Origin: Hippasteria phrygiana
Taxonomy: Eukaryota > Echinodermata > Asteroidea > Valvatida > Goniasteridae
Assembly: GCA_037893225.1 (NCBI GenBank)
Contig: JAZGUH010000058.1
Location: forward strand, 1,135,280 to 1,199,279
Length of the DNA: 64,000 nucleotides
Direction: 5' to 3'
The first letter of the stretch is position 1. The number at the start of each line of letters is the position of its first letter. Shown in pieces: positions 24,101 through 29,405 of this stretch. Below the pieces are notes generated by a model. It ran no database searches. It saw nothing but the letters and a program-made list of their open reading frames with translations, and was not told the DNA's origin. Position numbers and translations under genes: made by a program.

Positions 24101-26157
24101 CTGTGAGGGAACCCAATAATTATTTGGGACAAAAACCGCAAAAGAGTCATGCACAAAAGGGCAACACACATTATGCAGCATAAGGAGTTAAGGACCATAA
24201 TGATTTTTCACTGAAACCGATAAAGAAATTACCCAATAAGGGAGTTTCACATTCCGCATAAGGACATGCTCAGTGATGGAAATAAGAAAAAAAATTGATC
24301 AGCAAATTATGCTAATCATATTTTCATTTGATTAGCAATGTGATAAAATTGACTAGCAAAAAAACAAAATGCAACAAACTCAATGGAATTATGATTTTTT
24401 TTTTATCAAACTTTGTAATATTGTTTGATGGGTGATTGGGTGTGCTAAAGACAATTAATGTATTGCATTCTTGTTATATAAAAAATAAACAAATTACACT
24501 ATGATTCTGGGTCTTAGTTCTTTAATTGTGAATGTAAAGTGTTGGATTCAAAAATAAACTGAATATTTTTCTGTCAAACATCCACAATATTTTTCCAGTT
24601 GAACATTTTTACACAATAAGGCCAAGTAAAAAAAACACTGCTGATCGTCCGGGTTTTCAAAACGAGGATGAGGGCCCTTTTAAATATATTTAAAATCTTT
24701 TTTAGAGGAAAAAAATATATAATTTTCTAAAAAGGATGCAGCTTCAAAAAAAGGATGTGGGCATTGTTTTTTTTTACTTGGCCTAAAGACGAGGATAAAA
24801 AAAAAATTAGGGTATAAAAAAAGCCCCTGGAGTTAAATATTGCAAAAGCCCAACCGGGGTTCTTTTGAAAATATTGTCAAGAGTTCCAGGAACAATTCCT
24901 TGATAGTCTTGACGCATGCTGTGCAGCTTAGCGCTGATATCCGAGTCTGCCAATAGACTAATCCGGCGACCAAAATTAGAAGCATTTACTGCGGTGGCGA
25001 GGCGCTCGCGTGCGTGTTAAACGCACGCGCTTGACGCAGCTTCGACCAACAGGGTGTTTACAACTTGCCAAAATGCGCACGCGACTCAAATTGAAGAACG
25101 CGGGCAGCCTGCACGAGGGCGTGGCACCACCGTAAAAATGGCTTCTTATTTTGTTCGGCGAATTCCACTGAAATCAAAGGGAAGAAAATTAAATCTACTT
25201 AAATATAAATAACTATTTGATTAAAAAACCTAAAACTGGATTCGATCCAGGGTCCCCCAGTTATCAAAACCAACGCCATACATGTACCAATCGAGCTACC
25301 GAAGCGCTCTGGCAGGATGGGCAGTTGTAAATCTGATATACGTTCGCATTCCATGCCGTAACAATAGCATTTGAAAGTCGCATTACGGCTGCCGTAAAAA
25401 TAGCCACTGCAAATAGGCTACTTATACATATCATAAAATGAACAAACTACAAAGGTACCCGTATGGGTTGGACTTTGTGCACATCACTGAAATTCTTGCA
25501 GCAGCACAATGATAATGAAGAAAACCCCAGATAATAATTCTGGAGAAAACCCACGGAATCAGGTAGGGACTGAAAACCCAATCCACACAGACACAGAAAG
25601 TTTGTGTGTTTGTTTTATGCAATATAAATGTGTTTTTTTTTTTTTTTTTTTTTTTATGTACTTAATTCAATTGTACTTTTCTTTTAATTTTTTTTTATTC
25701 TTTAATTTTTAAATAATAGAGTATTTTATGTTTTATTAATGTTGAACCTTATGGCCGCCCATACTACACCAACCTGATTCCCTGAATCAATCAAGGTCAA
25801 CACACTTTGAAATTAACGCAATCGACATCGAACTTGATAAATAATAAATAACACACGAGTACTGTCTGCATGATGGCTTTCACCCTGGAGGAATCAGAAC
25901 AAATAGTTTGTGCCTGTTTATACCATGTTTATACCATGTTTATACGTACACACAGCAATCTGATCACTATTCATGCACTTATGGAGGAAGGAATATGCAC
26001 CGGACTTACCGCGGGACTCCACCGGGTGACCACCGTTGGCTACACCCGTCGACGAGGCGCTGGCAACCCACGAAATTGTCCGGCTCGAGAGAGTCACATC
26101 CGAAGGCTTTCCAGAGAGCTTCAACACTGAGCACAGAATCACATCCTCTGCCATCAT
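1..26157 (-). CDS. CERK: Ceramide kinase gene, 6 exons, 3' part beyond window
   Basis: This gene encodes ceramide kinase, which phosphorylates ceramide to ceramide-1-phosphate at Golgi and plasma membranes. Six exons on the minus strand (26157-26010, 14295-14158, 6060-5938, 3401-3273, 1367-1304, 120-1) join with AG/GT borders and agreeing phases into about 240 residues. Exons 1-3 form the PH-like N-terminus (residues 1 to about 136). Exons 4-6 open the diacylglycerol-kinase catalytic domain, with FINPFGGK near residue 147 and the nucleotide-binding VCVGGDG loop near 203-209. The frame is still open at base 1, so the rest of the catalytic domain and the C-terminus lie outside. Introns of 1-12 kb are loaded with transposons. 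The next gene upstream is divergent. The family match is by recalled resemblance; the phase agreement across five junctions is strong independent support. Confidence 0.93.
121..1303 (-). other. CERK intron 5
   Basis: No further coding signal was seen. The intron contains low-complexity AT-rich DNA and, at about 800-1170, one copy of the dispersed CCTCGAACGTAGAG repeat. Confidence 0.7.
800..1170. repeat. Dispersed 'CTCGAACGTAGAG' repeat, copy 1
   Basis: The blocks CCGAGGACAAGAG, CCTTTCAGTCCTCG and GGAACAATAGGAAACACAAA recur at about 18210-18430 and 23440-23640. The related phrase GGAGGCCTTCCGAAAAAGT recurs at about 7660 and 23730-23940. No coding capacity was seen; this is a non-autonomous interspersed repeat of unknown class. 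Confidence 0.6.
1304..1367 (-). CDS. CERK: CERK coding exon 5
   Basis: This 64-nt exon lies between the acceptor TTGTTTACAG and the donor GATGG/GTAAGT. It encodes residues about 180-200: [22 protein letters not shown]. The TE..N.A.. and ..YDG pattern is the one found between the INPFGG and GGDG motifs of CERK. It leaves GG, completed by exon 6 to Gly. Confidence 0.92.
1407..1626. mobile_element. MITE with GTAGTCGAGTCC terminal repeats, copy A
   Basis: The element begins GTAGTCGAGTCC (1410-1421) and ends GGACTCGACTAC (1612-1623), perfect 12-bp inverted termini. The inside is low-complexity: AAGTCC/GGACTT words facing each other and a shared core (ATTCAAATGAGC, GACAAAGGCATT). Two more copies lie at 1642-1849 and 2626-2882. 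Confidence 0.75.
1642..1849. mobile_element. MITE with GTAGTCGAGTCC terminal repeats, copy B
   Basis: This is a second copy directly behind copy A. It starts with a diverged GTTGTATTCGAGTC, ends GGACTCGACTACAACTC, and has the same core words in the same order. It probably arose by insertion next to, or local duplication of, copy A. Confidence 0.7.
2460..3060. repeat. Dispersed repeat, split by MITE copy C
   Basis: The words TTTCCTGAAAGTACA, AAGCTTTAATTTGAT and the ATGACCCC...TTGAGAAAAT segment recur in the same order at about 4806-4940, without the MITE. The rest of CERK intron 4 (1368-3272) shows no other structure. Confidence 0.6.
2626..2882. mobile_element. MITE with GTAGTCGAGTCC terminal repeats, copy C, with target duplication
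   Basis: The copy lies in the opposite orientation to A and B. Its ends are CTGTAGTCGAGTCC and GGACTCGACTACATCC. The 10-mer TCATCAGTCA flanks it on both sides (2616-2625 and 2883-2892). It interrupts a repeat whose uninterrupted relative is at about 4806-4940. Inside is a run of about six GCAGGGACTT units. Confidence 0.8.
3273..3401 (-). CDS. CERK: CERK coding exon 4 (start of kinase domain)
   Basis: The exon lies between the acceptor TCTTTGCAG and the donor ATCT/GTAAGG and encodes residues about 137-179. [20 protein letters not shown] is the signature opening of diacylglycerol-kinase-type catalytic domains (CERK, SPHK, DAGK). [14 protein letters not shown] follows. Phases on both sides (enters with GG, leaves with T) fit exons 3 and 5. 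Confidence 0.95.
3735..4019. mobile_element. MITE with about 59-bp inverted repeats
   Basis: The left arm 3735-3794 (TGGGTCTTTCCATAAATTTG...CCCTGTTACA) is matched in reverse by 3961-4019 (TGTAACAGGGACACC...AATGACCCA), with a few substitutions. The roughly 165-bp centre has no coding capacity. It lies in CERK intron 3. Confidence 0.75.
4117..4205. repeat. Palindromic tRNA-SINE end
   Basis: CAGGAGTGGGATTTGAAC at 4121 faces its reverse complement, ending GGAATCCCGCTCCTGCCAG at 4195. Each arm carries the B-box/T-loop region of the tRNA-derived SINE also present at 37245-37318, so two SINE 3' halves are fused head-to-head. It is followed by TTTCTTTGTTCACTTTG, as in the other SINE copy. Confidence 0.65.
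4806..4940. repeat. Uninterrupted relative of the 2460-3060 repeat
   Basis: It shares TTTCCTGAAAGTACA, AAGCTTTAATTTGAT and TTGACCCC...TTGGAGAAAAT with 2460-3060 but lacks the MITE, so it marks the pre-insertion sequence. The surrounding 4220-5279 shows no gene. Confidence 0.55.
5280..5905 (+). mobile_element. CR1/L2-group LINE relic, 3' end of ORF2
   Basis: An open frame 5280-5762 encodes the C-terminal, post-RT part of a Jockey/CR1/L2-group ORF2: [45 protein letters not shown] and LWNNLPLEI are typical family words. The frame ends in TAA. A short 3' UTR with (TTAATTTAAA)n and GCGCCATGAGCGTCTTGC follows. The 5' end is truncated, as is usual for LINE copies. It lies antisense in CERK intron 3 and ends just before exon 3. 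Confidence 0.85.
5938..6060 (-). CDS. CERK: CERK coding exon 3 (end of PH domain)
   Basis: The exon lies between the acceptor CTGTTTTCAG and the donor CAAG/GTACAT. It encodes about residues 96-136: [20 protein letters not shown], then [20 protein letters not shown]. The alternation of basic residues and the W before an amphipathic final helix fits the last strands and C-terminal helix of the CERK PH domain. Its 3' boundary sits about 30 bp from the end of a LINE relic (5280-5905). Confidence 0.9.
6061..7540 (-). other. CERK intron 2, part without recognised genes
   Basis: The stretch is AT-rich. The phrase GGTGTCCC...GTTACATCC recurs loosely at about 6690, 6908, 7093, 7280 and, inverted, 7850, which suggests decayed copies of one small repeat. 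No convincing exon was seen. Confidence 0.5.
7545..7760. repeat. Dispersed 'GTCCGCGATT' repeat, copy 2
   Basis: ACCGCGGACG, GTCCGCGATTG, CTATGGAGGCCTTCCG and AACAATGGGACGTCCGCG correspond to words in 23640-24000 (GTCCGCGATT, GGGAGGTCTTCCG, GGACAATAGGAGGTCCGCG). Confidence 0.55.
8068..8401 (+). pseudogene. RecQ-like helicase fragment, interrupted by a 32-bp insertion
   Basis: The frame from the ATG at 8068 encodes [18 protein letters not shown], then [19 protein letters not shown]. This matches the start of RecQ/DEAH-type helicases: the Q-containing motif 0 helix and a motif I, here GFSKS where G-x-G-K-S/T is usual. After a frame break at 8261-8284, another frame reads [13 protein letters not shown] (motif Ia region) and stops at 8399-8401. 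The break is a 24-bp palindromic insert between two GAACGAAG repeats. No exon borders were identified. It is probably a fragment of a transposon-carried or host helicase, sitting antisense in CERK intron 2. Confidence 0.65.
8640..10570 (+). mobile_element. CR1/L2-group LINE, broken ORF2
   Basis: About 1.9 kb encodes most of a Jockey/CR1/L2-group reverse transcriptase in several frames. 8647-9260 carries [23 protein letters not shown] and [18 protein letters not shown] (RT fingers). 9303-9520 carries [18 protein letters not shown] (motif A). A short stretch near 9600 carries YADDTQIYI (motif C). 9716 onward carries [22 protein letters not shown] and the C-terminal LHWLP segment, moving to another frame near 10190. 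Breaks are frameshifts near 9270 and 9520, an in-frame TAG at 9713-9715, and a frameshift near 10190. It ends GCGCTTTATAAATG plus a TTTGAT-rich tail. The endonuclease half is missing. This copy is dead. Confidence 0.88.
10892..11102. mobile_element. TTAA-flanked MITE (CCCTTTG...CAAGGGG), copy 1
   Basis: The element is bounded by TTAA at 10892-10895 and 11099-11102. It starts CCCTTTGAAGACGGATGA and ends CTCAAGGGG, so termini are inverted CCCCTTG. The core TTTCAATCCATCGTTGGATT is shared with the copies at 13827-14039 and 56433-56661. TTAA targets and CCC-starting ends are typical of piggyBac-type elements. Confidence 0.75.
11219..11316. repeat. (ATTCA)n microsatellite
   Basis: About 19 uninterrupted ATTCA pentamers. 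Confidence 0.97.
11483..12382 (+). mobile_element. Mariner-type transposon relic with terminal repeats
   Basis: The 5' end GAGGTGCGATCAAAAGGTTT at 11483 is mirrored by a 3' end whose complement reads GAGGTGCTATCAAAAAGTTC (to 12382), giving 32-bp TIRs with about 7 differences. Inside, 11740-12130 encodes a mariner transposase: [22 protein letters not shown]-like [19 protein letters not shown], and [13 protein letters not shown] frameshift near 12110 puts the last catalytic-region segment ([19 protein letters not shown]) in another frame, and a stop follows near 12218. At 900 bp it lacks the N-terminal DNA-binding region, so it is internally deleted and inactive. Confidence 0.88.
12383..13826 (-). 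other. CERK intron 2, stretch without recognised features
   Basis: No coding frame, TIR pair or tandem array was found. GCACGAG(A/C)CCACCTGTGCC occurs twice (12571 and 12611). The rest is AT-rich simple sequence with scattered ACATGTAC. Confidence 0.5.
13827..14039. mobile_element. TTAA-flanked MITE (CCCCTTG...ACGGGG), copy 2
   Basis: It is bounded by TTAA (13827-13830 and 14036-14039). It starts CCCCTTGCGTACGGATGACG and ends GTACTCACGGGG. The core words TTTCAATCCATTGTTGGATT and CTGCACAGGCCGCC are as in copy 1. It lies about 120 bp from CERK exon 2. Confidence 0.78.
14158..14295 (-). CDS. CERK: CERK coding exon 2 (PH domain)
   Basis: The exon lies between the acceptor TTGGCAG and the donor ACTG/GTAAGG. 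It encodes residues about 50-95, with [11 protein letters not shown] and DEFIFT, which correspond to the VPVSEIIAVEE and YAFTV segments of vertebrate CERK. It starts with two bases completing a Glu codon and ends with one base completing Val with exon 3. An acceptor two bases downstream (14293) is also possible but would break the phase. Confidence 0.88.
14549..15040 (+). mobile_element. Internally deleted mariner with TA target duplication
   Basis: TA dinucleotides (14549-14550, 15039-15040) flank inverted repeats of about 38 bp: GGTCGACTCTGAAGGAGTAA on the left and the complement GGTTGACCCTGAAGGAGTAA on the right. Inside, about 14640-14900 keeps mariner transposase words ([28 protein letters not shown], then [14 protein letters not shown] codons) broken by stops and frame changes. 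The element is only 492 bp. It is a different mariner lineage from the one at 11483, judging by the TIRs. Confidence 0.85.
15041..15950 (-). other. CERK intron 1, low-complexity part
   Basis: At 15320-15480, CAAGTCAATCA words face TGACTTGTG words, weakly resembling the interior of the 1407/2626 MITE family. No gene was seen. Confidence 0.45.
15951..16101. repeat. Minisatellite CACTTCGCCCAAAAAC, left array
   Basis: About nine 15-17 bp units of CACTTCGCCC followed by AAAAAC, TCAAC, AAATCC or ATAAAC. The unit is the reverse complement of the array at 17571-18050, so the two arrays face each other. Confidence 0.92.
16912..16952. promoter_or_regulatory. Perfect 11-bp inverted repeat upstream of the 17021 ATG
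   Basis: GGTTCTATCAA and TTGATAGAACC enclose a CG-rich loop (GGTGCGCGCGCA), about 70-110 bp before the ATG at 17021. Its place suggests a promoter-proximal element, but no factor is recognised. Confidence 0.35.
17021..17242 (+). CDS. First exon of a DUF3504/Crypton-like recombinase-type gene
   Basis: The ATG sits in a vertebrate-like context (CAACATGGCGGCC) and opens 74 residues. [30 protein letters not shown] and [14 protein letters not shown] match the N-terminal helical domain shared by DUF3504/KIAA1958-like proteins derived from Crypton tyrosine recombinases. The exon ends AGAAG/GTAAAC, a good splice donor at 17242/17243, so the short ORF is probably exon 1. No matching downstream exon was found before the minisatellite at 17571. 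It is sense on plus, antisense to CERK, and lies between the opposed arrays. It may be a captured exon, a remnant, or a live nested gene. Confidence 0.6.
17310..17503. mobile_element. Palindromic MITE (long hairpin)
   Basis: ACAAATAATGAATGTTT...GGTAAGAATAATTTCAT...GGTGACAGATGG on the left is mirrored on the right through to ATTCATTATTTGTATAA, giving arms of about 85 bp around a GCTTCGCCTCG-containing centre. It resembles the hairpin at 28535-28712 in design and in the GAGGCGAAGC centre. Confidence 0.8.
17571..18050. repeat. Minisatellite GGGCGAAGTGGCTTTT, right array
   Basis: About 30 head-to-tail 16-bp units with almost no length variation. Most end CTTTT; a few have TTTTT or CATTT. The near-perfect repeats point to recent expansion. 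Because 16 is not a multiple of 3, all frames on both strands stay open, which makes long but artefactual ORFs. Confidence 0.97.
18210..18430. repeat. Dispersed 'CTCGCACGTAGAG' repeat, copy 3
   Basis: CTCCGAGGACAAGAGGAG, CCTTTCAGTCCTCGCACG and GGAACAATAGGAAACACAAA are shared with 800-1170. It follows the foldback-like structure in CERK intron 1. Confidence 0.6.
18675..19288. mobile_element. GTAGTGTACA MITE family, copy 1 (longest)
   Basis: The ends GTAGTGTACATGATTGGTCA and (complement) GTAGTGTACACGATTGGTAA form the inverted termini. TTAA-like bases lie just outside. The interior includes TTTCCAACGATTGCCGG and a segment ending AGCACACCAGGTGCCATGAT, shared with copies at 32550, 43231 and 59799. 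It lies in CERK intron 1. Confidence 0.82.
19676..19825. mobile_element. Hairpin MITE, arms about 55 bp
   Basis: GCAAATACCGCCTGGTTGAG, ACGTCACAATGGTCAAAATG and GGAATGAA on the left are mirrored on the right by TTCATTCCTACAATGCCTTT and TTTCAACCAGGCGGTATTTG. The loop is about 25 bp. Confidence 0.8.
19830..20206 (-). other. CERK intron 1, nothing recognised
   Basis: AT-rich sequence with no terminal repeats, tandem repeats or coding frames that could be supported. Confidence 0.5.
20692..22809. mobile_element. Nested stack, level 3: TAAGGCTGTTCGATAT-ended element
   Basis: TAAGGCTGTTCGATATCC and the right-end complement TAAGCCTGTTCGATATTTT bound it. ATATCGCGATATTCGATA-type words occur near both ends. 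The flanks CTTCAGC and CTCTCAGC may be a decayed target duplication. It is split by level 4. Confidence 0.7.
21593..22650. mobile_element. Nested stack, level 4 (innermost)
   Basis: CAGTGTTCTCCACGAGG on the left faces CAGTAACTCCACGGCC (complement) on the right. Sub-terminal AGCAGGGCGG/CCGCCCTGCT words match in inverted orientation. A short ORF at 21700-21984 is not recognised. No transposase motif was found in any level. Confidence 0.55.
23440..24010. repeat. Dispersed GTCCTCG/GTCCGCGATT repeat, copy 4
   Basis: This stretch combines the GTCCTCGAACGTAAGGATA block of copy 1 with two copies of the GGAGG(C/T)CTTCCGAAAAAGT block of copy 2, so the two sets are parts of one larger repeat. It ends at a (TG)n run at 23996-24016. 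Confidence 0.6.
24020..25229 (-). other. CERK intron 1, nothing firmly recognised
   Basis: AT-rich with A-runs. Around 24635-24790 the words GAGGATG...CCTTTT and AAAAAGGATG recur loosely. 24900-25130 is GC-richer, with many CGCGC steps but no coding frame. Confidence 0.45.
25230..25325 (-). repeat. tRNA-derived SINE
   Basis: On minus it reads a box-A-like GTAGCTCGATTGGTA and, about 45 bp on, a box-B-like GGATCGAATCC, in tRNA order, with CATGTA inserted in the middle. It does not fold cleanly as a tRNA, so SINE or tRNA pseudogene is preferred. Confidence 0.6.
26010..26157 (-). CDS. CERK: CERK coding exon 1 (start codon)
   Basis: The exon starts at an ATG ATG pair (26157 and 26154) and encodes about 49 residues, including [11 protein letters not shown] and [11 protein letters not shown]. 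These match the weakly conserved SVLWVK...VSLEPARALLRW pattern at the N-terminus of vertebrate CERK. It ends in CCCGCG/GTAAGT, leaving one base of a codon, which fits exon 2. The second ATG has G at +4 and may be the one used. Homology is weaker here than in later exons; splice phase supports the call. Confidence 0.8.
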
Positions 26158-27065
26158 AGGGACCAATGTCGCAGACTACATTTTCTATAATATGAACGCG
26201 ATTTGGACAATCAAATCATTGTGAATTTGTCGACAATGTGTGGGTGTCACAACACAGCACTGCACAGTAGCAGACAGTACTCGTATAATGAAGCTCGATA
26301 TCGATTGTGTTCATTTCAAAGTGTGTTGACCTTAAGCGAAAGTTTGTTGAACTGGGTTTTTACACACATAAATTTGCGGAAGTCTATCATGTTGTCTTTT
26401 TACTTGTCCACATTAGCATACACTTTCCACTATGATTGCTTTTCAGCAAACAAATATTGGCTGAAATAAAAATCCTGTGTTACCATAACATATATTTCTA
26501 CTTCTGAAAACGTTTAATGGAAAATATATTTTGAAATTGATTGTTTTCAAAATAATTCCAATTGTTTGACTTAAGCAAGTTAAGTAAGTACCCTATAGCT
26601 CGCTGAGAAAATGTTCATGAGCGGGGACAATCTACGGTGCTTTATCAGTGCCATCGTTGTTTTAAGCAAGTTCGCCCCAAACACGATAATGAAAAATATT
26701 ATTAGTCCATGGGGTTTCGAAGGGGGAGAAAGACGTCTCAAAACCCTTGTTTACATGTTTCACTAGGTCTTTTATTTATTTAGCTTCAGCCAGTCTCGTT
26801 TCACGCAAAGACAATTTAGAGTTATGTTAATTAATCACCCCTCCGGCAAATATGAACAGCCGACCAAGTACGTCAGCTGCTGATTGAAAGTCAAGTAGGT
26901 CGATACGGACGGCCGGGCGCGTGACCATGAAGCTTTCACAATTTTAAGGTGAAATTTATGCCAATGAATTATAGCCAACTTATTCCTCCATATATGGTCA
27001 GACCACGGAAGACTCATATAATCGACATATGCCGCATCAAACTCCCAACCGCCAAGCAAAGAAAA
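26158..27065. promoter_or_regulatory. Divergent interval between CERK and the TECR-like gene
   Basis: The two start codons are 908 bp apart and point away from each other, so both promoters must lie here. No TATA box stands out. The plus-strand frame is open upstream of the 27066 ATG back to 26949, so a longer N-terminus is possible but has no family support. Confidence 0.5.
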
Positions 27066-27875
27066 ATGGCGAATACGAGCCAATCCAGCAAGAACGCCGG
27101 GGAAACCGATCCCATCTGTACCGGTAGCGTGCCATCCACTGTGGGTTTCAACGCAGTTGTCGTAAACTCCACGTTCTACATCGGTACTATCGTGAGTTTC
27201 CTGCTTGCGTCCTTCCTACCGTGCCTACCCAGACTCCCGTTCCCGGTCATCGGTTGCATGGTCACCGCTAACTCTGGTAGCTTCGGCCGTTGGCAGCCCG
27301 GGGCCCATATCATTCTGATGGTGCTCTACACCGGTCATTTCATCCGGAGGACACTTGAAGTACTCCTGGTTCATCGATACAAACGACGGATGCCCCTTGG
27401 AGAGACATTAGGTGCACCGGTCTACTACTGGACTTTCGGATTCTGGGCTGGGTGGGCCCTACGCCCTGACCTTGGGTACATTAACACCCACATGGCCCTC
27501 TTTATCATCGGGGCTGTCATTTTTCTACTTGGAGAGGCTGGCAATTGCGCCGCCCACGTCCAGCTCAGAATGCTTCGCAGCCGTTCTCCAAGGATTGAGG
27601 GCCATCCTGCTTCACCTAGTGGCCACGTGATCCCGAGGGGCCTCCTCTTCTCCCTGGTGTCCTGTCCGCACTACACAAGCGAGGTCATCTCTTGGGTGGG
27701 GTTCTTCCTAGCAACTTGGACTCTGAATGGCGCCATCTTCCTGGTAGCAACCATCATAACTTTGACATTTTACTCAAATAAGCATCACCGGAGATACAAG
27801 GAGGAGTTTGATGGGCAGGGAGGCAGGGAGATGTACCCAACAAGACGCAAGGCGCTCATTCCCTTAATTTTCTAA
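27066..27875 (+). CDS. TECR-like very-long-chain enoyl-CoA reductase, intronless
   Basis: This encodes a 269-residue membrane protein of the steroid 5-alpha-reductase family, closest by eye to trans-2,3-enoyl-CoA reductase (TECR/TECRL), which performs the last step of very-long-chain fatty acyl elongation in the ER. HFIRRTLEVLLVHRYKRR (from residue 91), APVYYWTFGFWAGW, VSCPHYTSE (about 198-206) and a tail with KHHRRYKEEF and YPTRRKALIPLIF follow TECR order. Several hydrophobic spans are present. The ubiquitin-like N-terminal domain of TECR is absent. The start was chosen at AAAAATGGCG (27066); an upstream ATG at 26949 adds 39 unlike residues. Vertebrate TECR genes have many introns, so a single-exon copy suggests a retrogene, but the frame is intact and divergent from CERK. 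Confidence 0.85.
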   Translation: MANTSQSSKNAGETDPICTGSVPSTVGFNAVVVNSTFYIGTIVSFLLASFLPCLPRLPFPVIGCMVTANSGSFGRWQPGAHIILMVLYTGHFIRRTLEVLLVHRYKRRMPLGETLGAPVYYWTFGFWAGWALRPDLGYINTHMALFIIGAVIFLLGEAGNCAAHVQLRMLRSRSPRIEGHPASPSGHVIPRGLLFSLVSCPHYTSEVISWVGFFLATWTLNGAIFLVATIITLTFYSNKHHRRYKEEFDGQGGREMYPTRRKALIPLIF

Positions 27876-27909
27876 ACCAACCTTGGCAAAAAATATGGAT
27901 GGGTGATTC

Positions 27910-28200
27910 TGGGGCACACTGCAAAAACAGTGTTTTAAATGTACACCGTCGGTGTAAAATTGAACCCTTCCTTGGTGTTTATTTCGGATTTCGAAGTTCA
28001 TTAACTCCTGTTCCGGAATTAAGAATTACACCAAACGAAACAGTTCTGAGAAATCCCTGGTGTCAACTGAGTCTTCCTAGGTGTTTAATTGTTGGAATAA
28101 CAAAAACGCCAATTTTGAGTGATTTTAAATTGAACACCGAAACCAATAAAGAATATCACACGGCTGTCTGATTGGGCGTATTTTGTTGAAACCACGCAAG
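27910..28200. repeat. Possible CACTG-ended repeat
   Basis: CACTGCAAAAACAGTGTTTT at 27917 looks like a terminal sequence of an EnSpm/CACTA-type element. GGTGTTTA/TAACACC-type words follow. No matching right end was secured. Confidence 0.3.
28145..28150 (+). terminator. Polyadenylation signal AATAAA for the TECR-like gene
   Basis: AATAAA lies 270 bp after the stop codon in sense orientation, in a T/A-rich setting. It is the first such hexamer after the gene. Confidence 0.45.
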
Positions 28201-28534
28201 GTCACTGTAAAGACAAATTTTGAGCTCCAGAATTCATAACTTACTACATATAATAGTTCAAAGTTGAGGATGTATTTGTGTTTAAATTTTCACCAGGGCA
28301 ATGCATTAATATTTATACAAAACTCAGTCCTAATAAAGATATAACAATAGATATAACAATGGATATTCAAGTCGCGCTAAACTGAGTGAATTGTCCAAAA
28401 ATGTAATAATTAGAGTTTAACTAATATTATACATACTGCAACAAAATTGTAGATACACAACACGGCTTTGAATTACAGACAAAAATTAGACTTCGAACTC
28501 ATCTGCAGATTTAAAGGTGTATTGGTAGAGCTGA

Positions 28535-28712
28535 CAATATACAAATATTTACTGCTTCAAGTGGTGTAGTAAAACTAGCCTCCCAAGGTGATCCATGGAG
28601 CATTCTATTTGGCCGAGGCGAAGCCGAGGGAAAATAGAATGCTCTATGGATCACCGAGGGAAGCTAGTTTTACCACACCACGAGATAAAAGCAGTAAATA
28701 TTTGTTTTATAA
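28535..28712. mobile_element. Hairpin MITE with GAGGCGAAGC centre
   Basis: CAAATATTTACTGCTT, GTAAAACTAGC, GGTGATCCATGGAGCATTCT on the left are mirrored by AGAATGCTCTATGGATCACC, GCTAGTTTTAC, AGCAGTAAATATTTG on the right. Arms are about 78 bp around GGCCGAGGCGAAGCCGAGGG. Confidence 0.85.
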
Positions 28713-29405
28713 CACCTCACCCACATATTCTGCTTGATTTTAGAATTTTGACATTATTTCAATCTAAATACAGTTAAAATGGACTTCTATTTCAATACAA
28801 AATTAGTGGAAAATTGATTTGCTCTTTTCAAAACCACCCCTTAACGAAATGTTTGAACCCAGCTCTGTCACTTTGGAACAACTTTTACGCGTTACGCGCA
28901 ACGCTCAACGCGCACACGTACACCTGCATGCATCCTCGACTTCATGGGCGCGTGTGCGTTTCTTCACTAACCCGGACCCCTGGCCGTGAGGAATACGTAA
29001 ACGACGCGACGCTGACTGGCTATTCCAAATGTACTGAAAGTGAACCGCGCGCGTAATCCGAATGTTGAACGCCCTGTGTGCGCTCGCGCCCGCGTTAACA
29101 TCCTGTTCGTCACGTCACATCATGGTGGTCACATCAGCAAAACGAGTCCGAGCACTTTTTACCAGGGGTTAAGATCTTGCAAGGCATGGTGGGAAAAACA
29201 TGGCGCAGCAAGATCGTACCTATGGTAACGAGGTTGACCTGCATGCATCTGCGGCACACAAATACCGCGCCATGGGTATAGTACTTTGGTTGCTACGGGT
29301 ATAGTACTTTTGGCCGTGCACAGGAAGATAGCAAAAATAGAAAATGCCATGTGACTCGCTATCGGCCAATCAAGACACAGAATCTGTGGATGAGGTGTTA
29401 TAATA
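28707..29405. mobile_element. TATAACACCTCA-ended non-autonomous element
   Basis: TATAACACCTCACCCACATA at 28711 and (complement of about 29380-29402) TATAACACCTCATCCACAGA are inverted termini. It starts exactly where the hairpin at 28535 ends, so hairpin and element may be one composite unit. The GC-rich middle has no gene. Confidence 0.6.

Noticed and set aside
26835..27083. Minus-strand ORF at the TECR-like start
   Set aside because: It overlaps the start of the better supported plus-strand gene and has no family match.
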